From Lachnospiraceae bacterium (GTDB taxonomy: Bacteria; Bacillota; Clostridia; Lachnospirales; Lachnospiraceae): a DNA stretch of 59,719 nucleotides. The DNA lies in NCBI GenBank assembly GCA_024683645.1, contig JAIKYA010000094.1:1-59719 (forward strand). The letters run 5' to 3'. Made by a program: the position numbers and the translations under genes. Shown here piece after piece: positions 8,382-19,900 of this stretch (positions are counted from its first letter, which is position 1; each line of letters begins with the position of its first letter). The notes below the pieces were generated by a model. The model was not told the origin of the DNA. It made no database searches and was given only the letters and a program-made list of their open reading frames with translations.

Positions 8382-10055
8382 ATGAAGAAAAAAACTATCA
8401 ACATCAAGTTCATGCTCATCCTCTTCGCACTTGTACCGCTGATCCTTACGGTGATAATACTGTATTTTGTTACTTCAGGGATAATGATCAGAAATCTGGA
8501 GGACGGCACAAAAGAAGAGCTGATGGTAGCCAGCAAATCCATGAAGGAGTATTACGAGTATGCCATTTCACACGGGCTGAGCCTTGGAAATGGTTTCGTG
8601 GCATATGATACCAGCTATATAGATAAGGTGCATGAGACAGGTATCGATCTTACGGTCTTTAAGGATAATATCCGTTTCATGACTACGATACTTGATGATA
8701 CAGGAAAAAGGATAGAAGGAACTCCCGCCTCCGATGCGGTATGGGCTGAAGTATCTGCAGGTAATGATTATTATTCCGATGATGTTGTGATAAACGGAAC
8801 CGATTATTATGTATATTACATGGCATTGCATGACAGTTCCGGAAAAGTAGTGGGTATGTCGTTCTCCGGTAAGCCGGCAGACCAGATCAAGGCAGCGGAA
8901 TTGCATATAAACCTGGTAATAGGTCTGGTGGGACTGGCAGGCGTGATCGTCGTATCCCTGATAGTGCTGACACTGGCATTCAGGGTAGCCGGACCGCTGG
9001 AAGAGGTGGCCGGTGTAATGGAAGAACTGGCCGATGGCAGGACGGATGTAAAGATAAGCCGTAAGACTAATGTTACCGAGACCTTTATGATAACGGAATC
9101 CGCCGAAAAGCTTGGTGAGGTGCTTAGGGATGTTACGGGAAAGATAAGACATTCCGCCGAGACTCTGAGCGACAATATAAGGAATACCTCGCAGATGGCG
9201 ACGGATGCTTCGGATTCGACTTCGCAGATCGCCGAGTCAATGACGGCTCTGACACAGACCACTATGACCATGGCCGGAAGCGTACAGGATATAAGCGATA
9301 ACATGACCAATATGGAGGATGTGATAGGTCAGGCGGTAGAGAACGTAAACAATCTCAATGCCAATGCAAAGACCATGTCAGAAGCCAACAGTGAGGCTTC
9401 AGACTGCATAGAGAAAGTCATCAGTTCTTCGGCACGTTCGTCCGAAGCAGTGGAAGATATCGCGGAGCGCATCAATGCTACGAATGATGCAATCTCAAAG
9501 ATCAATGAAATGGTTTCACTGATCACCAGCATAGCATCACAGACCAACCTGCTTTCACTCAATGCCAGTATAGAGGCCGCACGTGCAGGCGAAGCCGGAA
9601 GAGGCTTTGCCGTGGTGGCGGGCGAGATAAAGGCTCTGGCAGAACAGTCCGATGTATCGGCCAACCAGATAAAGGATATAGTGGCTGAGATAGGAGAATC
9701 TTCGACGAAGTGCGTGGATCAGGCCAAGAAGGTAAGGGAGCTGATAGCCGAGGAAAAAGAACTGCTGGAAGTTACGCAGGAGAAATTTGCAAATCTGGAT
9801 CGGGACATAAGGGGGTCAGTGGACGAGATAGCCTCGGTTTCCGAAGTAACGGGGCAGCTCGCAGCCATAAAGGATACGATAATGAATGCGGTGAGTGACC
9901 TCTCCGCGATTTCGGAAGAGACCTCCGCTACAAACGAAGAAGTGGCGGCATCCATACAGAATGTATCGGGTAATGTAAGCATGGTATCCGATAATGCGGG
10001 TGAGATGAACGGACTCTCTGCAGAGCTTACCGAAGCGGTATCATACTTTAAATAA
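8382..10055 (+). CDS. Methyl-accepting chemotaxis protein with extracellular Cache domain
   Basis: A 557-residue chemoreceptor. The first membrane helix spans about residues 9-30, followed by an extracellular single-Cache-like domain ([38 protein letters not shown]), a second helix (about 175-197), a HAMP linker ([20 protein letters not shown]) and the long MCP signalling coiled coil with the conserved tip [21 protein letters not shown]. It would pass ligand signals to CheA/CheW; the ligand is not predictable. ATG at 8382 is preferred over the GTG at 8373 because AAGGAG (8368-8373) is well spaced from it and would overlap the GTG. No che genes are in the window. Confidence 0.93.
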   Translation: MKKKTINIKFMLILFALVPLILTVIILYFVTSGIMIRNLEDGTKEELMVASKSMKEYYEYAISHGLSLGNGFVAYDTSYIDKVHETGIDLTVFKDNIRFMTTILDDTGKRIEGTPASDAVWAEVSAGNDYYSDDVVINGTDYYVYYMALHDSSGKVVGMSFSGKPADQIKAAELHINLVIGLVGLAGVIVVSLIVLTLAFRVAGPLEEVAGVMEELADGRTDVKISRKTNVTETFMITESAEKLGEVLRDVTGKIRHSAETLSDNIRNTSQMATDASDSTSQIAESMTALTQTTMTMAGSVQDISDNMTNMEDVIGQAVENVNNLNANAKTMSEANSEASDCIEKVISSSARSSEAVEDIAERINATNDAISKINEMVSLITSIASQTNLLSLNASIEAARAGEAGRGFAVVAGEIKALAEQSDVSANQIKDIVAEIGESSTKCVDQAKKVRELIAEEKELLEVTQEKFANLDRDIRGSVDEIASVSEVTGQLAAIKDTIMNAVSDLSAISEETSATNEEVAASIQNVSGNVSMVSDNAGEMNGLSAELTEAVSYFK

Positions 10056-10067
10056 GAGAGTAAAAAG

Positions 10068-10129
10068 AAAACCACGGGGACGGACCTCCCGGTCCTGAAG
10101 GACCGGGAGGTCCGTCCCCGTGGTTTTTT
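10068..10129. terminator. Long perfect hairpin, bidirectional terminator
   Basis: A 28-bp perfect stem (10068-10095 with 10100-10127) has the tetraloop TGAA, with T-runs available on both strands. It separates the convergent chemoreceptor and papain-like genes. Its left arm shares 20 identical bases with the terminator at 32901. Confidence 0.9.
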
Positions 10130-10131
10130 AT

Positions 10132-10821
10132 TTACAGAGTGTCTGCCGGGTGCGTCAGAAATATAAGCTGTATGGGATGAGACCGGGATGCGTTATATCC
10201 GAAGACAGCATCGCATAAAGAGGAACACTGCTTTTTTCCGCTGTCATTGTGACGAAGCCACCTGCCGTCTTCTTTTGTAAGGCACATGGTGTGGATCATG
10301 GAAAAAGGATTGCGGCCTTTGTTAAAACTGGTAAGTATACAAAGTGATACGGAAGCTTCTTTTTCGGACAGAAGCTTATGAGTGATGGCGGAGGCTGTAT
10401 AAACTTCCGTTTTGAAGCCGCGTTCACGGAAAAAACGTACCAGCTGTTTCGGGGAAGTACCGAAGAGGCCGCCGGCGCATATGCCTTTTTTTGAAAAATG
10501 TCTGAGCAGAGCGGGGAAGGGTATGTCATAACCCGAATACTTCAGTGCATGCCAGACCGCTATGACTTCACAGGAATTGACCGATGCATCCAGGCGCCTG
10601 CCGCCCAGGAAGATGCGCTCATTTAAGCGGGAAGTGCGGCCGTAGGAAATGTCGGGGATGAGGCGCTGGTCCTCCAGAGGGGCTTCCGGATGCAGCTTTA
10701 AGTGTTTTGCCCAAAAGTCCAGGTTTACTGCATACTGTGTTTCTGAAAGGGCGCGGGAAAGCCGCCCCCCCGAAAGGGACATGAAGAGAAGTGTCAATTT
10801 ATCGATAAGATCGGATCTCAA
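10132..10821 (-). CDS. Papain-like (C39-type) cysteine peptidase-like protein
   Basis: About 229 residues. The segment VNSCEVIAVWHALKYSG resembles the catalytic Cys helix of papain-like and C39 peptidases, and MIHTMCLTKEDGRWLRHND fits the catalytic His strand followed by a polar Asn/Asp. No signal peptide is visible, so it is probably cytosolic. Start choice is uncertain: TTG at 10821 has the best ribosome site (GGAGG seven bases upstream); two in-frame ATGs at 10842 and 10839 lack one. The frame runs further upstream into the giant gene, but that part has no coding character. It is divergent from the giant coiled-coil gene and may share its regulation. Peptidase activity is inferred only from the motifs. 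Confidence 0.6.
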   Translation of the reverse strand: MRSDLIDKLTLLFMSLSGGRLSRALSETQYAVNLDFWAKHLKLHPEAPLEDQRLIPDISYGRTSRLNERIFLGGRRLDASVNSCEVIAVWHALKYSGYDIPFPALLRHFSKKGICAGGLFGTSPKQLVRFFRERGFKTEVYTASAITHKLLSEKEASVSLCILTSFNKGRNPFSMIHTMCLTKEDGRWLRHNDSGKKQCSSLCDAVFGYNASRSHPIQLIFLTHPADTL

Positions 10822-10900
10822 TCGGTTTTCCTCCGGCATCATGATAACATTAAAATATAAGGGAATACAATACTTTATAGTAGTATTCGGATGGAAGATT

Positions 10901-10909
10901 TGGTAAAAT
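10901..10909 (+). promoter_or_regulatory. Possible extended -10 promoter of the giant gene
   Basis: TGGTAAAAT gives an extended -10 (TGn plus TAAAAT at 10904-10909); no good -35 is seen. A small AGTCC/GGACT hairpin follows (10916-10933), then the GAGGAGG ribosome site. Confidence 0.4.
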
Positions 10910-10954
10910 ATCCTCAGTCCGGCTGGTTGGACTTTCATATATGAGGAGGTATTT

Positions 10955-13900
10955 ATGCCAAAACTGTTAAAGGAGCTTTCGGCGGAAGAACTTGAGGAGA
11001 TACTGCGCATAGAAGAAGAGGAGCTTGCAGAGCTCGAAGAAGCAAAAAAAGCTGTAGATTCCATGCTTGCAAAAGAAAGGGACGCGGTCAGCGCGCGTAA
11101 GGCGCAGACAGCAGTCCCTTCTTTCGTGGAAGAAAAGCATCTGGATCTTGATGCAGCAAAGAATGATCCGGGGATGCAGGCGCGCATAAGTGCGCTTTTA
11201 ACAAAAAGCCGGGCAGAAGAAAGAATAGGAATGCGTGAGGAGGAAAAACTGCTTTCGTCAGATTATGCGGAATACAGACAGCTTCATGAGGCTGCGTCTG
11301 CAGCGAGAGAAGAGAAAAACTGGAAGACCGAAGCTGAAAGAAAGTGGGTAAGGTCACATACCTCAGTTTCATATTTTAACCGAGAGGAACTTGCAGCACT
11401 GATGAAACCCGGGGTTCTCAGATATGCGGAAGAGAGAGCCGCAGAACTGAAAGAAAAGATCCCTGAGGGCTTTGACAGGCAGAAGTCTTTTGAAAGCTAT
11501 AAGCATCTGGTCGCCAAACGAATGATGATGAAGGATGCCATAAAGCGTATCCCGGGCGCACCCGATCTTTCGGATGTCCGTAAGAATCCGGCAAAATATG
11601 CGGATACTGTAAAAAAAATGAATGAGAAGCTGCCTGAGGGGGAGAAGGTGGAGGATTATTTTGCCATCTCCGGGATGATAGATACACTGCATGAGCGTAT
11701 ACGACAGGAAGCGCTTGATGCACAAAAGCCAGATGAGGCGAACTGGGTAGACGATCATCTCAGTGATGAGCGCGCACATTACAGAAATCGCCACTATGAT
11801 GCCGAAGGAAATCTGGGCATGTTCGAAAGCACTGCCCGTGATTATGACAAAAAGGACAGGGAGGGCTTGGAGGCAGAGCAGGCTGCATATGAGGCCGGGG
11901 CAGTGCACAGGAAGGTGCTGATAGCAGGTGATCTTCTGGAAACGGAACGGATCATGCAGCTTGTGGCTGAAGAGAACAGGGCTATAGATGCCAGAAACAA
12001 AGAGGCAAAGGCCGAGCACGACAGGGCTGTAAAAGCCAATGTTCCCGGGGCTAAGGAAGACGCTTATCTGACGGAGCTTGAGAGACAGGCATTTACTGAA
12101 GAAGCCAGAGTGGTGAAGCTTAAGGTGCAGCGCTTTATAGTCAGCGGTGCAGCGGGTATTACCAGAGGGCTCGGGGGCAGTGCGGCCGAGATCAGTGAGA
12201 AGCTCAGCGCGGGTATAATAAAAGGCAGGCTTAAATCCGAAGAAGACAAGCTGCGGGAGATAGAGCAGGCTATCGAAACAGACAGGCGTGTTATCGCCGC
12301 CGCCGGCAGGGGTATCGCGGCAGGAGACGGCAGTCTGGAAGCAGCCGTGACTACCGATAAAGAAACTCATGAGAAAAGCGTGATCGTCCAGGATAGGACC
12401 GAGCACATGAAAGAGCTTGAAAAAAGAAGGGATGCCCAGGCAGAAACTGTCAGGGAAACCGAGGCGAAGGTGAAAGAGGAAGTCAGGGAGCGTCTGGATG
12501 CGCTGACGGCCGACGGACTGCGTAAAGCCGAAGAGGAGAAAAAACGCGCAGAGCTGCTAAGGAAAAGAGATCAGATCGAATCGGAACGTCTCGTTCTGCC
12601 GGGGGTGGAATATGACAGAAAAGGCAGACCGGTGACACCGCCCCTGAATACTGATGACCAGCTGAGAATGGCGAGCTTAAGCAGCAATGAGGCTTCCCGC
12701 ATGCGTACGGAAGCCGTAAGCATAGCGGAAACCGCCGGATATACGGAGAAAAAGGCCAGGATCGATGCGGCGGGCGAAAAGCTGAAAAGTCTTATGAAGC
12801 CGGAAAATCTGGACAGTATGGATAAGCTCATCGAAGGAATGCAGCTTTTGTATAAGTTTTACCGTGAAGTAAGTGAACTGGCCGGTGAGGACGAAGAGGA
12901 AGAAAAGAAAGAGGAAGAAGAGAAGGAAAAGAAAGAAGAAAAAGAGGATAAAGCAGAGAAGGAAGGGGAAGAAGAGAAAGCGGAAGACGAGGCTGAAGAT
13001 GAAGCAGAGGATGAAGACGAGGATGAATTCCAGATAGATATCAATGCCGAGATCGACCACCTGACTGAGGTGGCAAAAAGCATCAAAGACTGGCAGAATC
13101 CCGAGTATGTCAGGCAGATGACGGAAGTGATCGCAAGATACGGAGAACTGGTGGAACTGGTAGGTGAAAAGATCGATACCTGCGTTTCGCGTGTAAATGA
13201 AAGGCTTGAGCATGCACAGCAGCAGGCCGAGGCAGACAGGGCCTTCGTAAGAGAGTTTAAGGAAAAGAAGAAAAATCTGAAAGGAGCAAACATCTTTGAC
13301 CAGAAAATTGCCGAGCTGAGGACAGCCTCCAGCGGAGGAAGACATCTTCTGGATGTACAGATCGAAATGCGGCGGGGGACAGCGGAAGACATCCGTGCGG
13401 AATTGATGCAGAGGGCAAAAGATAAACCCCGTAAAGCGGAAGAAGAGGAGGTGGGAAAGCCGGCAGGACAGACTGCACCCGTGGAAAGAGAAGAGAGCGA
13501 GGAGCACAGAAGCCTGCGTGAGGAATATGAAGCTGCACTTGCCGAGAGCAGGGATAAAGAAAGGACACTTGGTGAGAGCGAAAAAAATATCCGCATGTAC
13601 AGCTCAGCCATAGGCAATCTGCAGAGCCGGGCCGAGGCTCTTAAAGACGGTGCCGTGATACTGGAAGAAAAAATGGCTGCACAGCTTAGTGATGTCAGAG
13701 AGCGTTTTGCTTCGAAACAGCTTACCCCCGAAGCGGCAAAGCTCGGAACGCAGCAGCAGATAGCCGGCAGATTTACCGAGATAGATGCCATGGAGGAGCA
13801 GAAAAGGCAGGAGACCGAGGTTTTGATCGATAAGTTGATAGCCGCCGCGCCAGAGGGAAAGCTGAGAATTTCCAAAATGTCCGAATACCGTGATATGGAA

Positions 13901-16900
13901 AAAGAAGCAAAACAGGCCAGAGACGATGCACTGCGCTATGTTACGGAGAAGTCGGATATCCGCTGGCTTAACGATACGGACAGAGCTTTTTATTCCGCCA
14001 ATACAGACTGGCAGGAACAGAGCTGGAGCAGGAACCGCTTCGGGATGGATGACTATGCCAAAAGGTATGAGATATTCGAAAAGGAGTATCACGATGCGAT
14101 AGCGACTATGGATGCCAATACCGATGAGGGCAGAAAGGCCATAGCGGATGCCGCAATGAACAGATACCGTTCGAAGCTGGCAAGACAGCTGATAGAAAAG
14201 GATCACATCAAAGATGTGATAGCGGAAGAGAACCGGAAAAGGGAAGTTGAAAGAAAGAAGGAAGCCGCACTAAAAAAAGAGCTTACGGAAAAAGCTGATC
14301 AGAAGGGGCTTGATGAAAAGTATGAGGCTGAGCTTAAGAAGGCTGCAGGAAAGTTCAACACGGCGGGGATCAGTTATCTTGCCACACATATAGCAAACGG
14401 AGTGTTAAAGGGCGCCACGGCCGGTCTGCGCGGCGGCTCGGCGGCAGCAGCTGAGGCTCAGATCAGGGCTAAGGGCAGGGAGCTGGAAGAGCGTCTGGCA
14501 AAACTGCGTAAGGAGAAGGCCGGGCTCGAAAAAACCATCGATGCCACTGCAAGGCTTGGCGCAAAAGGTCTTCAGACTGTTTCATCGGGACCGGCCTCAC
14601 AGAATCTGCAGGATGCCTTAAGCCTTAAGGAACTGGCACGAAACACTGCAGAACTGGGACATCTGGTAAAGAAGAGAGGCGATGTCGAAAAGGAGATAGC
14701 TGAGACAGAAAAACAGCTTAAGTTAAGACGTGAAGAGGAGAAAAAGGAGCTGGCGGAGGCAAGAGCGGCTTTCCGCGACAAGCTCGGTTTTGATGCAGCA
14801 GCTGTGGCAGACAGGAGCCGGACGGCCGCGCTTGAAAATATTGCAAAGGGTCGCGCCGTTGAAGAGCTGAGTGCAGGCAGGGAGATTTCCGAAGAGATGA
14901 CGATGACCATGCTCCGAAGCGTCAATCTTTCACAGACTTCGGCCATGACTGCCGAGGCGGCGCAGCTTCATGCGCTTCATGATCAGGAGGAGGCAATACG
15001 TAAGATCAATGAGGCAGGCGATGTTCTGAGTGCATGCTTTACCGGGAAAGGCAAGGACAGGATTGATAAACTTGCAGCCGGGGCAAGTGCATTGAGGACC
15101 CTGACGGACATGGCGATACGTGCCGGTCTTGAAGGCGGGATATCTATTGAACTGCCGGAAGAACTCAATATAAAGGAAAGACTTGACGGAGCACTCGATA
15201 CACTGGATGAGGCGATCAAAAAGCTGAAGGGCGGGGACGCTGAGAAGGAACATACCGTTGACCAGCTCGTTGAGATGACTGCTGCCTGGGAGACGGCGCT
15301 CGCTACCTTCCGTCAGAGCTTTGACCGTCTGGAAGAAGAACGCTTCAGACGTTATGATAACGGACGCCGCCTTAAGGAGAGTGCGGAGCGTACCCTGAAC
15401 GATTTTCGTGAAAAAGGAGGCAGGATCAGTGCCCCTGAATTCCTCGAGGAACAGAATAAGCAGCAGGCTTTAAGAGCACAGAAGATCACAGCTGCCCAAT
15501 TGAGGGTTTATGAAATGGCCGGGGCTTCCCTTCAGGCTGAGCTTGATAAGGAAAAGGCGGTAAAGGAAGAGAAGGAAAAGGAAGCGGAGGCTGCAAGGAA
15601 GAAACTTGAGGAAGCCGGAGAACGTCTCGAAGCTCTGGAGGATAAAGAACTGCGCGCGCAGGGACTGAGTGAAGAGGAGATCACAAAAAGAAAAGAGGCT
15701 TCCAAAGCGGCGTCGGAGCCTGCCGAAACAGCGGGATTCGGAGCCGAAGAGCACGAAGAGGAAAAAGCTGAAGACAAAGCGGCGGAAAAAGACGGAGCGG
15801 CAGCGGAAGATTCCGAAGCGGCAGAGTCTTCTGCAGATGCGGAGTCCGTGGAGAAGATGGTAGAAAGGGCGGAAAAAGCACAGGAAGAGGCCGCTGCCGG
15901 AAGAGAAGCAGCAGAAGGTACGGATACTCCCGCGCAGGGGAGTGTGGCAGGAGTACAGAAAGGCGACAGTCTGGAAGAACTGTCGGATGCGCGGCTTATA
16001 GAGATACGCGCAATGGAAAAACAGGAAATCTCATATCTGATCGAAGCACGTGCTGCCGTTGAAAGCAGGCTTTCCGCTGAAGCAGAAGAAGTGCAGCGGC
16101 TTAAGGATATGAGTGCTCCTCCCGCATTCGTGCCGGAGAAACCCATAGATCTTACGGCTGCGGCTGACGATGAAGATATGCAGAAGCGCATTACGGCACT
16201 TTTGCAGAAGTCGCAGAAGGCGAATGCTTCTCACAGCTCATCTACGGAGAGTGACAGATCTGTAGCTGATTACGATACCTTCATGCGTGTTAAGAGATCG
16301 GCGGAAAGGGCACGGGAAGCATCAAAATGGCAGAGCGAAGAGGAAAAAGCCTGGCTGGAAGGCCATAAGGATATAACAAAGGAAAACCGCAGCGAGCTGA
16401 CAGCTATCGGCCGAAGGGCCGTTGTAAGTGAGGCGCGCTTCGTGCTGCGTAAAGCAAGGGCGGAGCATAAGCGTCCCGAAGCCCATAAGGCAAGTGTCGA
16501 ATACCGTAAGGCAAGGATCGCAAGGGATCTGGTAGAGACAGAGCGCCTGCAGAAGCTGATCGAAGATGAGAACAGAGAGATCGCAAAGCGCAATAAGCAG
16601 GGGCTTGCCGAATATGAACAGAGTGTAAAGGAATCGAAGGACGCCTGGAAGGAGAAGCATTATCTTAGGGACAGCAGACGACGCGCGAGATCCGCGGGTC
16701 TTAACTCAGCGCAGCTGGCCGTAAGGAGAACAGTAGTAGCGGCAGCCTCAGATGTGACGGAGCTTATAGGCTCATCGCTTCAGGGACTTACAGACAGATT
16801 AAATGCCGGCATGATCAAGGGTGTGCTGCATCAGGAGGAAAGAAGGGTTGCCTCACTGAAAGCGGAGATCGACGAGAACGAAAAGGTGATCGTAGCTGCA

Positions 16901-19900
16901 GGCAGAGCCATGACTGCACGCAAAAATGTCGATGCGGATACACAGGATGCGGTAATACATGACAGCATGGAAGTGATACGTGACCGTGACAGGCATCTGC
17001 ATGTCCTTCATGACAGACTTACGGAACAGACGGAAATACGTGATAAAGCTGAGGCAGAGGTAAAACAGCAGGTAGATGATCTCATGGAGCAGCGCTTCGG
17101 CGCAAGATATGCGGCGGCGGAAGAAAAAAGGCAGGCTGCGGCTTTGCAGAGACAGAGGGACCTTATCGAATCAAAGGCACTGAGCCGCCATATAGATCGT
17201 GAGGGAGCACTTAATGCCAAAACACAGCTCCAGATGGCAAGCATAAGCCGCAATGAGAGTGAACGGGCAAGGACCGAGCTTGCGGGGATCAGGCTGGATG
17301 ATGGGGCAAAGAAAGACAGAGAGAGCATAGAAGCGGCGGGAGAAAAGCTTAAGAACCTGCTGAGACCTGAGAATCTTGACAGTGTTGACAAGATCGCGGA
17401 CGTAGTGGAAACGATTTTTTGCATGTATAAAAAGGTCAAAAGTGTAGTGACCTTTGAGGAGGAAGAGGAGCCGGAGGAAGCAGAAGAAGAGGCTCGGAAA
17501 GAGCCGGATGAGAATCAGAAAGCGGCGGAGGATGAGGCTAAAGAAGATGCAGAGATCGAGGGAATGATAGCGCAGCTGACGGCAGCGGCGAAAAGCCTGA
17601 ATGAAGAGGGAGACAAAAGCGAGATCATCAGAAAAGGAACGGAGATCACTGCACTGGCCGGCGAACTCCTTATCACTGTCAGCGGAAAGCTTGACCGCAG
17701 AGTAAAGGAACTGGATGCGAGACTTGAGCGCGAAAGAACACGCGCCGAAGCTGAAATGGATTTCATTAAACGTTATGAAGAAGCAAAAAAGGAATATCCT
17801 TCTTTAAGTATACTTGATTTTAAACTGGCGCAGATAGAGGAAGCAAAGAAGGGTATAGCCGATACGAGCTCATACAGGATCGAGATCCTTCAGGAAGCCG
17901 TGCACCTTGTGGAGGGACGGATGAAGGAACGCGGCATAATGGCAGAGGTACTTGACGGAGAACGGAAAGAAAGGGAAGCGGAGGCAGCGGAAGCGGAACA
18001 GAGTGGTGTAAAAGCAGAGGAAGAGAGCGCTGCACATAAAGAAGCAAGCCAATTACGTGACAAGGCTGAACGTGCCCTGAAGGATGCCGAGCAGGCCGCC
18101 GTGAGGAGCAGGGATGAGGAGAGGCTGCATGAAAAAGCCCTGGAGACTATCATCGCGCAGAATGAGATAAGAGAACAGGGCAGGGAGATATTCAATGAGG
18201 AGCTTACCCGGCAGAAAGAAGATGTGAGAGCGCGCTTTGCGGCCAGACTGAAGCCCGAAGGGACAGATAAGCTGGGTACACAGACTCAGATCAGCGGTAC
18301 GTTTAAGGATCTTGACAAACTCGAAGCCGCAGAGAAGAGCCGTATGGAAGACGAGATCGACCGGGTGATAAGAAGCAGATACGAGGCAGACCAAAAAGAC
18401 AGTAAGACCGCATTCGACGCCCTGACGGTAAAGGATCTTGCCGAATACCGTGATCTGGAAGCAAAGGTGGAAGCGGCGAGGAAGGATGCGCTCAAGGTCG
18501 TGAGCGATGAAGCCGTCATAGAATGGATCTCGGATCCGGACCGCAGATTCTATTCGCAGAACAGAAACTGGGGTAAGGAAAAATGGAATGAGCACGGCAT
18601 AAGCATCGAACAGTATGCGGCAACTTTTGCCAAGGCAGAGGCAGACTACAAAAAGGCAGTCGATATGCCGCAGGGGAGTGAAAACGAGAAGACTCTCCGT
18701 GAAGAGGCTCTGAAGAAGGCCGCAGTGGAGCGCTACCGTGCGCTGCTCGCAAGGCAGCTGACAGAAAAGAACAAGATCAAGGAAGCCATCGTCCGGGAAA
18801 ATGAGAAACGGAAGGCCGATAAGAAGAAGGAGACAAATGAGAAGGCGCAGATAGAGCATGCAGCCGATGCAGGGGCCCTCGACAAAGATTATGAAAAGGA
18901 ACTGAGATCCGAAGCGAGAAAGCTTAACACGGCGGGAATAAGCTATCTTACCGCACATATCGCCAGCAGCTCGATAGGAAAAGTGAACACCCTGCTGCAG
19001 AATGCGGTCTATACTGCTGCAGATGCACAGATCAAGGCACCGGCACGTGAGCTGGGCAACAGGCTCAGGGATCTGACTAAGCTTAAGGGAGAGATAGAGA
19101 GTACGGCAGTATACACTTCACAGAATGCAGGCAGTCTGATAGTCCGGATCGAAACGTCTTCGGCTGCAGCGAATCTGCAGGATCCGAAGACACTGGCCGG
19201 CGCAGCCCAAAGCGTCAATACCCTCGGCGGTCTTATATCTGAAGGAAGAAGTATCGCTGCTCAGATAAGCGAGACGGAAAAGAAGCTCAAGGAGCGTAAA
19301 GAAGCGGAGGCAGATGAGCTTAAAGAGGCACATGATAAGATCAGAAGCCGTCTTAAGTTTGATGAAGGTTCAGTACGGGAGAGTGCAAGGACAGCGGGAT
19401 ACATAAACACGGTAATGGGCAGGGCTGTGACAGAGATGGAGAAGGATGGCAGCTTATCTCCCGGGATGTCGGCAACACTGCTGAGGGATGTTAATCTTAC
19501 ACAGACTGATGTAATGACAGCCGAGGCGGCACAGCTTCAGGCGCTGCATGCTCAGGATGAAACCATTCAGACCATAAACAGGATCAGCGACAGCTTAAGT
19601 GCCTGCTTTACGGAAGAGGGAAAAAAGAATATTGATATGTTTGCCGATGGTGCAAGGGCACTGGCATCTCTTGCAAATATGGTCATTAAGACCATTGAAG
19701 TTTCGGAAGATCCGGCCCTGCTTTTGACCATGATCGACGATTCGATAGGAGAGCGGAGTGTCAGCGAAGTACTTGAGGGAGCACTGAAATCGTTAGGTGC
19801 CGCCATAGCGTCGGCAAAAGGCGAGGGACCGGAAGAAGAGCATACCGTCGACAAGCTGGTGGAATGTACAAAAGCCTGGCAGGAAACACTTGAGACTTTT

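Noticed and set aside
10842-11187. Upstream extension of the papain-like gene on the minus strand to give 351 residues.
   Set aside because: The extension overlaps the start of the giant gene, is Ser-rich low-complexity antisense sequence and has no ribosome site at its start.
12859-13875. Long minus-strand frames (338, 276 and similar sizes) inside the giant gene.
   Set aside because: They are antisense shadows of Glu/Lys/Ala codons, giving Ser/Phe/Leu-rich sequence without domains or ribosome sites.
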